From the NCBI GenBank assembly GCA_947488765.1, contig CANLAE010000001.1, positions 1 through 64,000 on the forward strand: a stretch of DNA of 64,000 bases. The letters are read 5' to 3'. Shown here piece after piece: positions 36,977 to 46,550 of the stretch. Below the pieces are notes generated by a model. That model did no database searches and was not told the DNA's origin. It saw only the letters and a list, made by a program, of their open reading frames with translations. Source of the DNA: Chitinophagaceae bacterium. Lineage in GTDB: Bacteria; Bacteroidota; Bacteroidia; Chitinophagales; Chitinophagaceae. Each line of letters begins with the position of its first letter. The first letter of the stretch is position 1. Position numbers and translations under genes: made by a program.

Positions 36977-37276
36977 TGCTTTGTAATAGTTCCCGGTTTT
37001 AAAATGTTATTATAAAAAAACAGGTTAATGAATAATAGAATGAATCGGAAAGATTGTTTTTAATACAAACAAACTTTCGGTACAAGGTGAGTTAGCAATG
37101 ACTTTTCAAAATTACACAATAATTAGAACGCCGCCAATCATTTTACGAGAAAATAAAAAATCAACATAATGTTTTGTACTAAGAAATAGACTTACTAAAT
37201 ATTTTTTAAATTTAAAATAAATTTGAATTTCTTATTTATATTAATATTTTTATTCTCTCAATTAAAAAAAACTATT
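36977..37276. other. Divergent intergenic region before FISUMP gene
   Basis: About 300 nt between the lyase start and the FISUMP start. It holds one copy (37125-37155) of an imperfect direct repeat whose other copy lies at 41153-41180. No TAnnTTTG with a proper -33 was seen for either flanking gene. AT-rich, otherwise unrecognised. Confidence 0.4.
37125..37155 (+). repeat. Left copy of 31/28-nt imperfect direct repeat
   Basis: AGAACGCCGCCAATCATT, then TTACGAGAAAATA. The right copy (41153-41180) lacks one GCC and differs at two other positions. The two copies are in the same orientation and enclose the FISUMP genes and the thioredoxin-like gene. Confidence 0.5.
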
Positions 37277-38173
37277 ATGTTTATTTCAGTTAAAACTAGT
37301 TTAATCTGCTCTTTGGTGTTAATAGTAACTACTATTACGCAAGCACAAATAGGCATTGGAACAGCTACTCCTGCAAGTTCTGCAAAATTAGATGTTACCA
37401 GCACTAACAAAGGGTTTTTGCCCCCACGTATGACGAATATTCAAAGAGATGCTATTGTATCTCCGGTTCCGGGTTTACAAATTTGGTGTACGAATTGTGG
37501 ATTATATGGAGAGACCCAAGTCCACAAAGGTAGTACTTGGGTAAATATGGTTGGCGGAACTGCAAGTGTTGTTAATACAATAACTAACATTACCACAGGG
37601 AAAGTTTGGATGGACCGAAACCTTGGTGCAACGCAAGTAGCTATCAGCAGTACAGATCAGCTTGCTTATGGTAGTTTATACCAATGGGGCAGAGGATCAG
37701 ATGGGCACCAACTAATTACATGGAGTAATTCTACTAGTGGAACAGCCGTAAATGCTAACACTGCCACTTTATCAAGTACAGATGTTCCTGGCAATACAAA
37801 CTTTATTTTAGCACCTAACCCACCTTATGATTGGCATAGTGTACAAAACGTCAATTTATGGCAGGGTGTAGCTGGCATAAATAACCCTTGTCCAAGTGGT
37901 TATCGCATACCTACAGAAACAGAATGGAATACAGAACTCACCTCTTGGGGTTCTCCAAACACCACAGGTGCTTTTAACTCACTTAAATTACCCCTGGCGG
38001 GTTTCGTTGGCAACAGTGGTGGTTCACTAAATAATGTGGGTACCCGAGGGCGCTATTGGAGCAGTACGGTTAATAGCACCAACTACCAAGGACTGGACTT
38101 CCTGAGCAGTGGCGTCGGCATGAATGCTTACTATCGTGCGTTTGGATTTTCAGTTCGTTGTATTAAAGATTAG
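37277..38173 (+). CDS. FISUMP-domain protein with signal peptide
   Basis: About 298 residues from the ATG at 37277 (MFISVKTSLICSLVLIVTT, signal ending QA); an earlier TTG at 37223 is not needed. The mature start QIGIGTATPASSAKLDVTS is common in Bacteroidota surface proteins, followed by a conserved stretch (NKGFLPPRMTNIQRDAI), then a FISUMP domain (MDRNLGATQVA, LYQWGRGSDGHQL, NPCPSGYRIPTETEWN, RYWSST, RCIKD). FISUMP domains are thought to be surface adhesion or binding modules. Function unknown. A decayed paralogue lies 170 nt downstream. Confidence 0.85.
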   Translation: MFISVKTSLICSLVLIVTTITQAQIGIGTATPASSAKLDVTSTNKGFLPPRMTNIQRDAIVSPVPGLQIWCTNCGLYGETQVHKGSTWVNMVGGTASVVNTITNITTGKVWMDRNLGATQVAISSTDQLAYGSLYQWGRGSDGHQLITWSNSTSGTAVNANTATLSSTDVPGNTNFILAPNPPYDWHSVQNVNLWQGVAGINNPCPSGYRIPTETEWNTELTSWGSPNTTGAFNSLKLPLAGFVGNSGGSLNNVGTRGRYWSSTVNSTNYQGLDFLSSGVGMNAYYRAFGFSVRCIKD

Positions 38174-38339
38174 CCTTTTCTACAACTTTCAGAAACCAAA
38201 ATTAAAATATTTATTTTATAAGCTTTCCTTGTGATACAAGATAGAGTGAGCAATTATAGAGTTCAATTTTATTGCATAAATAAAAAATTTAAATTTATAT
38301 TTATTTAAATATCTTTATTGCGTAATTAAAAAAATCTAC

Positions 38340-39575
38340 ATATTTTTTCAAAAAAAAGCTAGTTTAATTTACCTTTTACTGCTAACATTAGCGACTATCG
38401 CCCAAGCACAAATAGGCATTGGAACTACTACACCTGCTAATTCTGCAAAATTGGATATAACAAGTACCAACAAAGGGTTTTTGCCTCCGCGTATGACCTA
38501 TATTCAAAGAAATGCTATTGCAGCTCCGGTTGCGGGATTACAAGTTTGGTGCACCAATTGCGGAACAAGTGGAGAACAACAGGTTTATAATGGCGTAAGA
38601 TGGACGAATATGATTGGAGGAACAGCAAGCGAATCTCTTCCAAATCCTCCTACAAGCCCGGTAGCTAAAATAGGTTCTACAAAAGCAAGCATTTCGTTTA
38701 GCGCCCCTGCTAACAATGGCAGCAGCGTAATTACCAGCTATACCGTAACGGCATCACCCGGAGGAGCATCTGCTACAGGCAGTAGTTCTCCAATAATAGT
38801 ATCTGGATTGACCAATGGAGTATCTTACACTTTTACGGTTGTTGCCAACAATGCAATAGGTAGCTCCGCACCTTCAGTTGCATCAAATGCTATCATACCT
38901 AACTGTGGAGCTTATAACAATTCAGGAACTTACCTGGTATTTGGATGCTATAACTAGGGGGTTACAACCACAGTTGATCCATTGATAGGTGCAAATCAAA
39001 CATCTGCTCTCTACGGAGATTATTACCAATGGGGCCGCAAAACTGACGGTCATGAAAAACAGAATAGTGATACAGTAAAAACTCAAGCTGTAAACAATGA
39101 AGCCACTTCACCTTCAAGAGTTATTGGCAAGTTTATCATCAGCTCTGCAGATTGGAGCTCAGTACAAAACCCCTCCCTTTGGGGCGATGGTTCTGGAGGA
39201 ACGAATCTAAATCCAGGCAAAGCAACAAACGACCCCTGCCCAGCGGGTTTCAAAGTGCCAAGCGTATCGCAGTGGGGAAGCATTTTTAAAGGCAACACCA
39301 CAAGTGGTGCACCAGACACAGCTATAACTAATACTTGGACTTGGACAGGAAGTGGTTATGCTGTAGGTTTAGGTCTATATCTTCCTGCAACCGGCTTCCG
39401 AAATGGCAACAATGGCATATACGGACAGGTTGGACTAGGCCACTTTTGGAGCAGTACAAACAATCCGGTCGTGTCAACGGAATCATTTCTTCTCATTTTC
39501 AATGCTATTGACGTAAATCCAAGTTACAACGTTCCCCATATACACGGTGCTACTATTCGTTGCGTGGCTGAGTAA
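38340..39575 (+). pseudogene. Second FISUMP gene: start lost, amber stop inside
   Basis: The frame from 38340 encodes a signal peptide, QIGIGTTTPANSAKLDITS, NKGFLPPRMT, an Fn3-like domain (38640-38900) and a FISUMP domain to 39575. Two lesions are visible. The codon matching the ATG of the intact paralogue is ATA (38340-38342). An in-frame TAG at 38955-38957 falls in the CYN-x-GVTTT position, where Leu is usual. After the stop the frame stays open to the end (DYYQWGRKTDG, DPCPAGFKVPS, HFWSST, IRCVAE). The upstream DNA resembles that of the intact copy, so it arose by tandem duplication then decayed. Confidence 0.75.
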
Positions 39576-39620
39576 TTAAATTTATTGTGCTTAAAAGGCA
39601 ACCCAATATGTTATTTAATA

Positions 39621-41021
39621 ATGACTTATACAAAAAAATTTAACCAAATTAAAATAAAAAAAATAGTATCTAAACAATTACTACTTCTTTGCATTGTATT
39701 AATTTCAATACACCTTTCAGCACAAAAATTAACGGTATTACTAACACAGTACCCTAATAAACAAGCGTTTATAGTGGCTGTACATGGCGTTCTTAAAGAT
39801 ACCATTGGCACCATACTACTAGACAATACTGGCAAAGGAACCTTGGCCTATAAAACCAAACAGCAACTTACAGGGCTGGTCAATCTTACTGTGAAAGATA
39901 AAGAATATTTAAGTTTTGATTTTGTATTGTCTCCTAATGAAAACCCATTCCTTATCTGCGATGGAGAATACGTTTACAGTCAAAATACTACACTACTTTA
40001 TTCACCCGAAAACGATTGTTTGAACCGTTGGTTTGATGCAATGGTACAATACAAACAAAAAATAAGCCTCAATCAAGAATTGAGCAAATTATACAAGCCC
40101 GAGGCAGTATTTTCAAAACTACTGAAAAGCGAAAAAAATACTATCGAAAAAAACCTCCAAAAGCTAATAGATACTATAAATAACGCTAATTTATTTGCCG
40201 CCAAGTACATGCAATTTAAAATGGCACAAGAAAAGAAACTTGCCAAAGTATGGGAAAGCAATAAGGAGCGAACAAACGCTAAAAACTATTTTGCATCTGA
40301 AATAAATTTTGAGGCCTTATACGGCAGCTCGATGTGGTTTGCCATTATCAATTCTTGCATAGAAGCTTATGTAAAAGAAGGGGCTTATTATCAAACTTTT
40401 GGTACTGATGTAGTAAAGAATTTAATCCGCATTAATAACCAACAAGTGTATGAAGATTTGATAGATGCCAGTATATCTGTAACCGAAAAGTTTTCTTGGA
40501 ATACAGATCAAGACGTAATAATAGATTTTGTTATAAAAGACAACAGAATAAAAAACCCAACACCAAGACTGCAAAAAAAAATCGAGGCGCATAATGTGTC
40601 TATTGGTAATAGAGCGCCCAACTTATTGATCACCAACCCATTTGGCACTAATCAAAAAACTACTGTTTTAAAAACATCCGAATTAAATTCAAAATTCAGT
40701 TTGTTGTTGTTTTATCAATCAGATTGTGGGCATTGTAAAACCACCATAGAAAGTTTGAAAAATAAGTATCAAGATTTAGTACAAATGGGGGTAAAAATTA
40801 TTTCTATTGCTGGCGATATAGACCACGAAAGTTTTAAAAAAACCGCTACTCTATTTCCGTGGACAGATGCTTACTGTGATGTACAAGGAATGAATGGCAT
40901 AAATTTTAAAAATTATGGTGTAATTGGCACCCCAACAATATATATTTTAGATACAGAAGGAAACATAGTTTCAAAACCTACAACCATAACAGAGGTTTTG
41001 GATTTTGTAAAACAACAATAG
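39621..41021 (+). CDS. Secreted thioredoxin-fold protein (TlpA/DUF5106-like)
   Basis: About 466 residues from the ATG at 39621 (MTYTKKFNQIKI); a TTG at 39585 is less likely. A signal peptide (about 14-36, ending LSAQ) precedes a large N-terminal domain of unknown function (about 40-330) and a thioredoxin domain with C369-G-H-C372 and the cis-Pro GTPTIYIL. Likely a periplasmic or outer-membrane disulfide reductase. Such proteins often sit with surface-binding proteins in Bacteroidota. It follows the FISUMP pair closely and may be co-transcribed. Confidence 0.8.
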   Translation: MTYTKKFNQIKIKKIVSKQLLLLCIVLISIHLSAQKLTVLLTQYPNKQAFIVAVHGVLKDTIGTILLDNTGKGTLAYKTKQQLTGLVNLTVKDKEYLSFDFVLSPNENPFLICDGEYVYSQNTTLLYSPENDCLNRWFDAMVQYKQKISLNQELSKLYKPEAVFSKLLKSEKNTIEKNLQKLIDTINNANLFAAKYMQFKMAQEKKLAKVWESNKERTNAKNYFASEINFEALYGSSMWFAIINSCIEAYVKEGAYYQTFGTDVVKNLIRINNQQVYEDLIDASISVTEKFSWNTDQDVIIDFVIKDNRIKNPTPRLQKKIEAHNVSIGNRAPNLLITNPFGTNQKTTVLKTSELNSKFSLLLFYQSDCGHCKTTIESLKNKYQDLVQMGVKIISIAGDIDHESFKKTATLFPWTDAYCDVQGMNGINFKNYGVIGTPTIYILDTEGNIVSKPTTITEVLDFVKQQ

Positions 41022-41152
41022 TTCAGAAGTAATATATAAACAACCTGCTTTACAAAGCTTTCTAGTGAAAAAATTAAGCGAAATACATTTTATGTTTTTT
41101 TGAAAATACTAGTTCGGGAGTTTCAATAACTGTGGCTTTCTTACAGATTGCA

Positions 41153-41180
41153 AGAACGCCAATGATTTTAAGAGAAAATA
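41153..41180 (+). repeat. Right copy of imperfect direct repeat
   Basis: AGAACGCCAATGATTTTA, then AGAGAAAATA. It matches the copy at 37125-37155 in the same orientation, with a 3-nt deletion and two substitutions. It lies 27 nt from the 3' end of tRNA-Arg. Confidence 0.5.
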
Positions 41181-41207
41181 CAAACAGACAAATAAATTAT
41201 AATGGTG

Positions 41208-41279
41208 TGGTCCCGCCAAGAATCGAACTTGGATCTAGTGTTTAGGAAACACCTATTCTATCCATTGAACTACGGGACC
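41208..41279 (-). tRNA. tRNA-Arg (CCT)
   Basis: A 72-nt cloverleaf on the minus strand. It has acceptor GGTCCCG / CGGGACC, D arm GTTC/GAAT, anticodon stem GGTGT/ACACT with loop TTCCTAA (anticodon CCT), T arm CCAAG-TTCGATT-CTTGG and a 4-nt variable loop. There is no encoded CCA. All stems pair well apart from tolerated G-U pairs. It reads AGG codons. Confidence 0.93.
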
Positions 41280-41390
41280 TCCTTTAATCAATAAAGTGCT
41301 CAAAAATAAGGTAAATAGTTTTTGATAAAAGAATTACCTAATTGATTGATGATGAATATTAAGTTAAAGACAATAATTAAGCAATTACTC

Positions 41391-41419
41391 TTTGCTTTCA
41401 AAAGAAGAAGTTTACTTTG
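41391..41419 (+). promoter_or_regulatory. Candidate promoter for the GDPD gene
   Basis: TTTG at 41391-41394 and TTACTTTG at 41412-41419 are separated by 17 nt. This resembles TTTG-N19-TAnnTTTG but with short spacing and a T in place of the A. The ATG at 41464 lies 45 nt downstream. Confidence 0.35.
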
Positions 41420-41463
41420 TAAAAAATTGTTTATCTATAAAAATCCAACTAAAAAATTATTCG

Positions 41464-42381
41464 ATGATAAAAAATATTTGCTTCGTTGGATTTCTGTTTT
41501 TAAGTTGCCACATGCCCAATGCCACTAAAAATATACACTTACAATTTCCTCCCAACTTTGATGTACAAGGACATAGAGGATGCAGGGGGTTGCTACCCGA
41601 AAATACCATACCGGCTTTTATAAAAGCAATTGACTTAGGTGTTACAACTTTAGAAATGGATGTTGTTTTTACAAAAGATCTTCAAGCAATAGTAAGTCAT
41701 GAACCATTTTTCAACCATGAAATTACCACAAAACCCAATGGAACATTTGTTACAGAAGCTGAAGAAAAAAGCCTGAATATTTATACTATGAATTATGATG
41801 AGGTTGCCAAATACGATGTTGGCATGAAACCTCATCCAAGATTTATAAAACAAGAAAAAATAAAAGTATCCAAACCATTATTGTCGGCTGTTATAGACAG
41901 CGCCGAAGCTTATACCAAGAAAAATAATTTACCTGCAATACATTACAATATTGAAACAAAAACCAAAGCAAAAACAGATGAAATTTTTCATCCAAACCCG
42001 GAAGTTTTTGTAAAGCTGTTGGTACAAGTATTACAAGAGAAAAATATTTTGGACAGGGTTATGATACAATCATTTGATATTCGTACGCTACAATATTTGC
42101 ATCAGAATTACCCAACTATTCAAACAGCCTATTTATTTGAGCCTCCTTCATTAGAATCACTTGAATCAAGATTAAATAAACTTGGCTTTATGCCAACAAT
42201 TTATTCCCCTGCTTATGAATTGGTGAATGAAAAAATGATTGCTGAATGTCATTCAAAAAACATCAAAGTAATTCCTTGGACCGTCAATGAAATTGTTACA
42301 ATGGAACAATTGATTTCACTTGGTGTAGATGGATTGATTACGGATTATCCGAATTTATTGTATAAAAAAATCAGCCAATAA
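41464..42381 (+). CDS. Glycerophosphodiester phosphodiesterase
   Basis: About 305 residues from the ATG at 41464 (MIKNICFVGFLFLSCHM); earlier TTG starts are not needed. The N-terminus is an export signal, possibly with a lipobox (FLSC). The GDPD signature is complete: QGHRGCRGLLPENTIPAF, EMDVVFTKD, VSHEP, NIETK and IPWTVNE. It releases glycerol phosphate or alcohols from glycerophosphodiesters, in the periplasm or at the outer membrane. Terminator-linked end, convergent with the M28 peptidase gene. Confidence 0.92.
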   Translation: MIKNICFVGFLFLSCHMPNATKNIHLQFPPNFDVQGHRGCRGLLPENTIPAFIKAIDLGVTTLEMDVVFTKDLQAIVSHEPFFNHEITTKPNGTFVTEAEEKSLNIYTMNYDEVAKYDVGMKPHPRFIKQEKIKVSKPLLSAVIDSAEAYTKKNNLPAIHYNIETKTKAKTDEIFHPNPEVFVKLLVQVLQEKNILDRVMIQSFDIRTLQYLHQNYPTIQTAYLFEPPSLESLESRLNKLGFMPTIYSPAYELVNEKMIAECHSKNIKVIPWTVNEIVTMEQLISLGVDGLITDYPNLLYKKISQ

Positions 42382-42397
42382 GTTGACTGATTTTTTT
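42364..42397. terminator. Bidirectional terminator between GDPD and M28 peptidase
   Basis: Stem AAAAAAATCAG (42364-42374) / CTGATTTTTTT (42387-42397), extended by a CAA/TTG pairing with one mismatch. T-runs on both strands. It overlaps the last codons of the GDPD gene. Confidence 0.75.
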
Positions 42398-42414
42398 AAA
42401 TTTATTATTGAAGA

Positions 42415-43941
42415 TTATCTTGTTCCTACATTCAAAGGCAAATCTCTTTTGATCATTTCATTTCTATTTGCCATTACCCATGCAGTATTAAATATCAAAT
42501 GCACTCGCTTTTCCATTAAATCAAAATTTATTTTTTCAACAGTGTCTGTAGGTCTGTGGTAATCTTTGTGTACCCCGTCAAAATAAAAAATAATCGGAAC
42601 GCCATTTTTTGCAAAATTGTAATGATCACTTCTGTAATAAAAACGATTGGGATCTTTAGGGTCATTGAATCTTCTGTCAATTTCTAAGTTGGCACTTTTA
42701 TTGATGCTGTCTGTAATCTTCATCAATTCGGTACTGAGTTTATCCTCACCAATTGCATACACGTAGTTCATGCTATCGCCTTTGTACAAGGGGTCAATTC
42801 TGCCAACCATATCAGTATTCAAATTCACTGAAATTTTATTCAACGGAACAGTTGGATGTGTTGTATAATATTCACTACCCCACAATCCTTTTTCTTCGCC
42901 ACTTACTGTCATGAATAAAATACTTCTTCTTGGACCTTTGCCTTTTTTCTTAGCCTCTGCAAATGCCTGAGCCATTTCAATCACACTTACTGTTCCGCTG
43001 CCATCATCATCTGCGCCAAAATAAATTACAGAATCTCTTTTTCCTAAATGATCATAATGTCCGGTAAGAATAATGTATTCATCTTTTTTATCAGTGCCCT
43101 CCAACAAACCAATGACATTGCTACTTTCTAAATTATTGGTTGTTTTATCAATGGTAAGTTTGATGTTGGTAGCATAATTTCCTGGTGCAATATTTTTTAA
43201 ATCGCTGTAGTTATTTAAAAACCTTGTAAGTATTGATGCGGCAGCCTGATACGATACAGAAATTACTGGAACAGCATTTTCTGTGGTTTGTTTTTTCATG
43301 TACATATTGCCTTTTCGTTGTGCAGGCTGTCTGTTTATTTTAAGAAAACTCTTTGACACAACAATCACTCCGGCTGCACCATTTTTTGTGGCTGCATTTA
43401 TTTTAGCAAACACCGCACGTTGGTTAGACATTGTCGAATTTTCATCTTTATCAATATCAGCTGCATTGGCTTCTAACAGCATTACCCACTTGCCTTTCAC
43501 GTTTACATTTTTATAATCATCTTTTTCTTTATCAGTATTGCCGTAGCCTACAAATACAACTTCATTCACATTAAATGTACCATTTACTGCATTGCTTAAA
43601 TTAATGGCAAAATCTTTATCATAAGCAAACTTGAGGTTGTATAAATCAAGCATTGCCGATTTTAATTCATCCTGAAAAACTGGATATAATTGTTGATAGC
43701 TGCTGCCATTACCGGGTAATAAGCCAAATTCTTTAAACTGACTTTCAATATAAGCTGCTGCTCTTTTTTGTCCCGGCGTTGCAGTTTCTCTGCCTTCCAT
43801 TTCTGCACTTGCAACAATGGTTAGTTGATCTTTCAAATCTTTTTGGGTAATGGTTTGAGCAAACTTTGCAGCATCTTTATTTTTTTGTGCTATTGCAAGT
43901 GTGCTAATAAAAAAAACAGAAATGATGAATATTTTTTTCAT
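42415..43941 (-). CDS. M28-family metallopeptidase, exported
   Basis: A 508-residue enzyme with a signal peptide (about 1-18, ending AIAQ). A PA-type insert (about 110-240) precedes the catalytic di-zinc domain: GHYDHLG (His, Asp), FGADDDGSGTVSVIEMA, SGEEKGLWGSEYY (Glu pair), NTDMVGR and a late His (YHRPTDTVEK). It is an aminopeptidase-type enzyme acting outside the cytoplasm. It is the downstream neighbour of rpiB, separated by a short gap. Confidence 0.92.
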   Translation of the reverse strand: MKKIFIISVFFISTLAIAQKNKDAAKFAQTITQKDLKDQLTIVASAEMEGRETATPGQKRAAAYIESQFKEFGLLPGNGSSYQQLYPVFQDELKSAMLDLYNLKFAYDKDFAINLSNAVNGTFNVNEVVFVGYGNTDKEKDDYKNVNVKGKWVMLLEANAADIDKDENSTMSNQRAVFAKINAATKNGAAGVIVVSKSFLKINRQPAQRKGNMYMKKQTTENAVPVISVSYQAAASILTRFLNNYSDLKNIAPGNYATNIKLTIDKTTNNLESSNVIGLLEGTDKKDEYIILTGHYDHLGKRDSVIYFGADDDGSGTVSVIEMAQAFAEAKKKGKGPRRSILFMTVSGEEKGLWGSEYYTTHPTVPLNKISVNLNTDMVGRIDPLYKGDSMNYVYAIGEDKLSTELMKITDSINKSANLEIDRRFNDPKDPNRFYYRSDHYNFAKNGVPIIFYFDGVHKDYHRPTDTVEKINFDLMEKRVHLIFNTAWVMANRNEMIKRDLPLNVGTR

Positions 43942-43989
43942 GGATACAATTTGAAAAATGTAAAGAGAATGTTTGTAGAAATTATAAAA

Positions 43990-44445
43990 CTAACTGCAAG
44001 CAATTTTATTTGCCCTTAACGCATGTCTGCCTCCTTCAAAAGGTGTGGTAATAAAATTTTGGATCATTTCTAAAGCCAATGGCAATGCAACAAAACGAGC
44101 CGGAATACAAATTACATTGGCATCATTGTGTTTGCGAATTAATTTAGCAACATCATTTTCCCAACTTAATCCTGCACGAATTTTCTGGTGTTTATTAGCA
44201 GTAATTGCAACACCATTTGCGCTTCCACAAAACAATATTCCAAATGCACAAGCTTCACTTTCAACATCAGTTGCAACGGCATGAGCAAAGTCGGGATAAT
44301 CAACAGAGTCCAAAGAAAAAGTCCCCACATCTTTTACCTGATACCCATTATCCTGCAACCATTTTTTTGTAGCTTCTTTGTATTCAAATCCTGCATGGTC
44401 ACAACCAATTGAAATTGGTTTCTGTAAATCAAATGTTGAACTCAT
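43990..44445 (-). CDS. rpiB: Ribose 5-phosphate isomerase B
   Basis: A 151-residue enzyme with IGCDHAGFEYKE (substrate phosphate and catalytic region), DYPDFAHAVA, FCGSANGVAITANK (the catalytic Cys and Gly-rich loop), then HNDANVICIPARF. It interconverts ribose 5-phosphate and ribulose 5-phosphate in the cytosol. The length is normal. It lies 32 nt downstream of the CBS/hemolysin-family gene, so the two may share a transcript. Confidence 0.95.
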   Translation of the reverse strand: MSSTFDLQKPISIGCDHAGFEYKEATKKWLQDNGYQVKDVGTFSLDSVDYPDFAHAVATDVESEACAFGILFCGSANGVAITANKHQKIRAGLSWENDVAKLIRKHNDANVICIPARFVALPLALEMIQNFITTPFEGGRHALRANKIACS

Positions 44446-44477
44446 AAAATATTTTAAAGTGGGGGATTGAAAATTAA

Positions 44478-45734
44478 TTAGAGCAATTTCATTTTTACCA
44501 TTTCAATTCTTGTATCACTCACATTCAATACATCAAACTGGTAATTGCCAATAAATATTACTTCATTTTGTTTTGGAATCGTTTCATGATTGTTAATGAT
44601 GTAACCGGAAAGTGTTTCAGTTCCATCTACCGGAAAATTCAGATCATACTTTTCATTTAAGTAGTCAATTTCCAAACGACCACTAAAAATAAATTCGTTA
44701 ACAGATAACTGTTTTTCAACAAATTCTTCGGTATCGTATTCGTCTTTTATTTCTCCAAAAATTTCTTCCAAAACATCTTCCATTGTTACAATACCTGCGG
44801 TGCCACCAAACTCATCCACTACCCATGCAATACTCTTTCTATCTTTTGTAAAACGGCTGATTAAATCTGTTGCACTCATACTTTCGGGAACAGCAGTAAT
44901 GGGCAATAAAATGCTTTTTAAATCTTTTGGGTTTTTAAATAAATCTAGCTGATGTATGTAGCCTAAAATATTGTCAATATTATCATCATACACCACCAGT
45001 TTTGAAAGTTGTGTAGTAATAAAATATTGCCTTACTTCATCAATTGTACTATTGATGTCAACAGCTTCAATTTCGGTACGTGGCACCAAACATTGGCGTA
45101 CCTTAACCATGGGAAGGCTCAATGCGTTTTCAAATAATTCTTTGTTTAGCTCTTCATTGTCTTCATCCTGTTCTTTTGTTTGCTGAAAAAAATGTTCCAG
45201 ATCGATGTGAGAAAATGCTTCTTCTTTTTCGCCCACACGTACACTAAAAATGTACTTCAAAATCCAGTGTGCAATGCTTACAAAAAAATTAGCGATTGGC
45301 TTAAATAAATGATGAAAAATATTTGCTACTGGAGCAAAAAAACTAAGTAATGTATCGCTCTTTGCTCTGAAAATTGCTTTTGGTATAAACTCTGCAAAAA
45401 CCAATACAATCAAGGTTGAAAAGAAGGTATCAACAATCAACTTCAAATACTCATTTTGAATATGAAATGGATTCCAAAAAGATCTGCGTAATAATTCGCT
45501 AAACAACAATCCATAAATTACCAAAAAAACATTCAGACCAATTAAACAGCTACCAATAAATTTTGCAGGCTCTTCTAAAAATTTAGATAAAATAATCCCA
45601 CTTGGTTTACCTTGCTTTTTTTTAAGTTCTATTCCCAAACGATTGGCACTTACAAATGCAATTTCATATCCTGCGAAAAAGCCAATAAATATGAGTGTAA
45701 TAAAAATTCCGATAATGGTATATAAATCTCCCAT
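44478..45734 (-). CDS. Hemolysin-family CBS/CorC protein (CNNM-like)
   Basis: A 418-residue inner-membrane protein. Four hydrophobic segments make up the DUF21 part (about 1-150). Two CBS domains (about 195-330, with VPRTEIEAVDIN and IAWVVDEFGGTAGIVTMEDVLEEIFGEI) and a CorC_HlyC domain (about 345-415) follow. The family is linked to divalent cation efflux; the gliding-associated GldE of Bacteroidota belongs to it too. Which role applies here cannot be told. Confidence 0.88.
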   Translation of the reverse strand: MGDLYTIIGIFITLIFIGFFAGYEIAFVSANRLGIELKKKQGKPSGIILSKFLEEPAKFIGSCLIGLNVFLVIYGLLFSELLRRSFWNPFHIQNEYLKLIVDTFFSTLIVLVFAEFIPKAIFRAKSDTLLSFFAPVANIFHHLFKPIANFFVSIAHWILKYIFSVRVGEKEEAFSHIDLEHFFQQTKEQDEDNEELNKELFENALSLPMVKVRQCLVPRTEIEAVDINSTIDEVRQYFITTQLSKLVVYDDNIDNILGYIHQLDLFKNPKDLKSILLPITAVPESMSATDLISRFTKDRKSIAWVVDEFGGTAGIVTMEDVLEEIFGEIKDEYDTEEFVEKQLSVNEFIFSGRLEIDYLNEKYDLNFPVDGTETLSGYIINNHETIPKQNEVIFIGNYQFDVLNVSDTRIEMVKMKLL

Positions 45735-45844
45735 ACATCGAAATTATAAAAAAATAATTATAACGCACTGTCTAAAGTTTGAATACTATTTTTTATACAA
45801 TTTGAATATAAAGCCATTTCTTTTTTAGCAACCGAATAACCTTG

Positions 45845-45877
45845 TTGTTCTTTTGCAATCTGCTTCAAGTACCTTTG
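45845..45877 (+). promoter_or_regulatory. pdxH promoter
   Basis: TACCTTTG at 45870-45877 is a full match to TAnnTTTG. A TTG at 45845-45847 lies 22 nt upstream, and TTTG at 45852-45855 at only 14 nt. The ATG is at 45891, so the leader would be very short (about 7 nt). Confidence 0.5.
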
Positions 45878-45890
45878 TGCAAAAACAAGT

Positions 45891-46535
45891 ATGCATCAAT
45901 CTTCTATTGCTGATATTCGGAGAGATTATAAACTACAATCTTTTTTAGAAACAGATGCTGCAGCAAATCCTATCGAACAATTTACAAAGTGGTGGCAGGA
46001 AGCCATTAAAAGCAATATAGATGAAGTAAATGCTATGACACTTGCTACTGCTACTAAAGAAGGGAAACCAAGTGCAAGAACGGTATTACTGAAAGATTAT
46101 GATGAAAATGGTTTTGTATTTTTCACCAATTACAACAGCCACAAAGGCAAAGAAATTGATGAAAACCCCCATGCAGCTTTGGTTTTTTTCTGGAAAGAAT
46201 TAGAAAGACAAATACGAATAGAAGGAACAGTTCAAAAAATTGATGACGCAAAAAGCGATGCCTATTTTTTAAGTCGCCCAACGGGTAGTAAAATTGGTGC
46301 GTGGACTAGTCCGCAAAGTGAAGTAATTGCCAATCGTGCAATTTTAGAAACCCATGAAGCAAGGTTTAAAAAAGAGTTTGGCGAAAACATACCAAGACCT
46401 TTGCATTGGGGCGGTTACATTGTACAACCAACAGTAATAGAGTTTTGGCAAGGAAGAAGCAGCAGATTACACGACCGTTTACAATACCGTTTAGATACAA
46501 ACAGAAATTGGGTGATAGAAAGATTGGCGCCCTAA
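45891..46535 (+). CDS. pdxH: Pyridoxamine 5'-phosphate oxidase
   Basis: A 214-residue FMN enzyme making pyridoxal phosphate from pyridoxine/pyridoxamine phosphate. Motifs are ATKEGKPSARTVLLKDYDENGFVFFTNY, NPHAALVFFWKELERQIRIEG, SRPTGSKIGAW, WGGYIVQPTVIEFWQGR and the RLAP end. Cytosolic. It is alone on the plus strand between minus-strand genes. It starts from a clear -7 box. Confidence 0.96.
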   Translation: MHQSSIADIRRDYKLQSFLETDAAANPIEQFTKWWQEAIKSNIDEVNAMTLATATKEGKPSARTVLLKDYDENGFVFFTNYNSHKGKEIDENPHAALVFFWKELERQIRIEGTVQKIDDAKSDAYFLSRPTGSKIGAWTSPQSEVIANRAILETHEARFKKEFGENIPRPLHWGGYIVQPTVIEFWQGRSSRLHDRLQYRLDTNRNWVIERLAP

Positions 46536-46550
46536 AAAACTACTTTACAA

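Noticed and set aside
38955-38957. Recoding of TAG (alternative genetic code or suppression)
   Set aside because: The window's other genes use normal stops and only this pseudogene-like frame has the amber, so decay is the simpler explanation.
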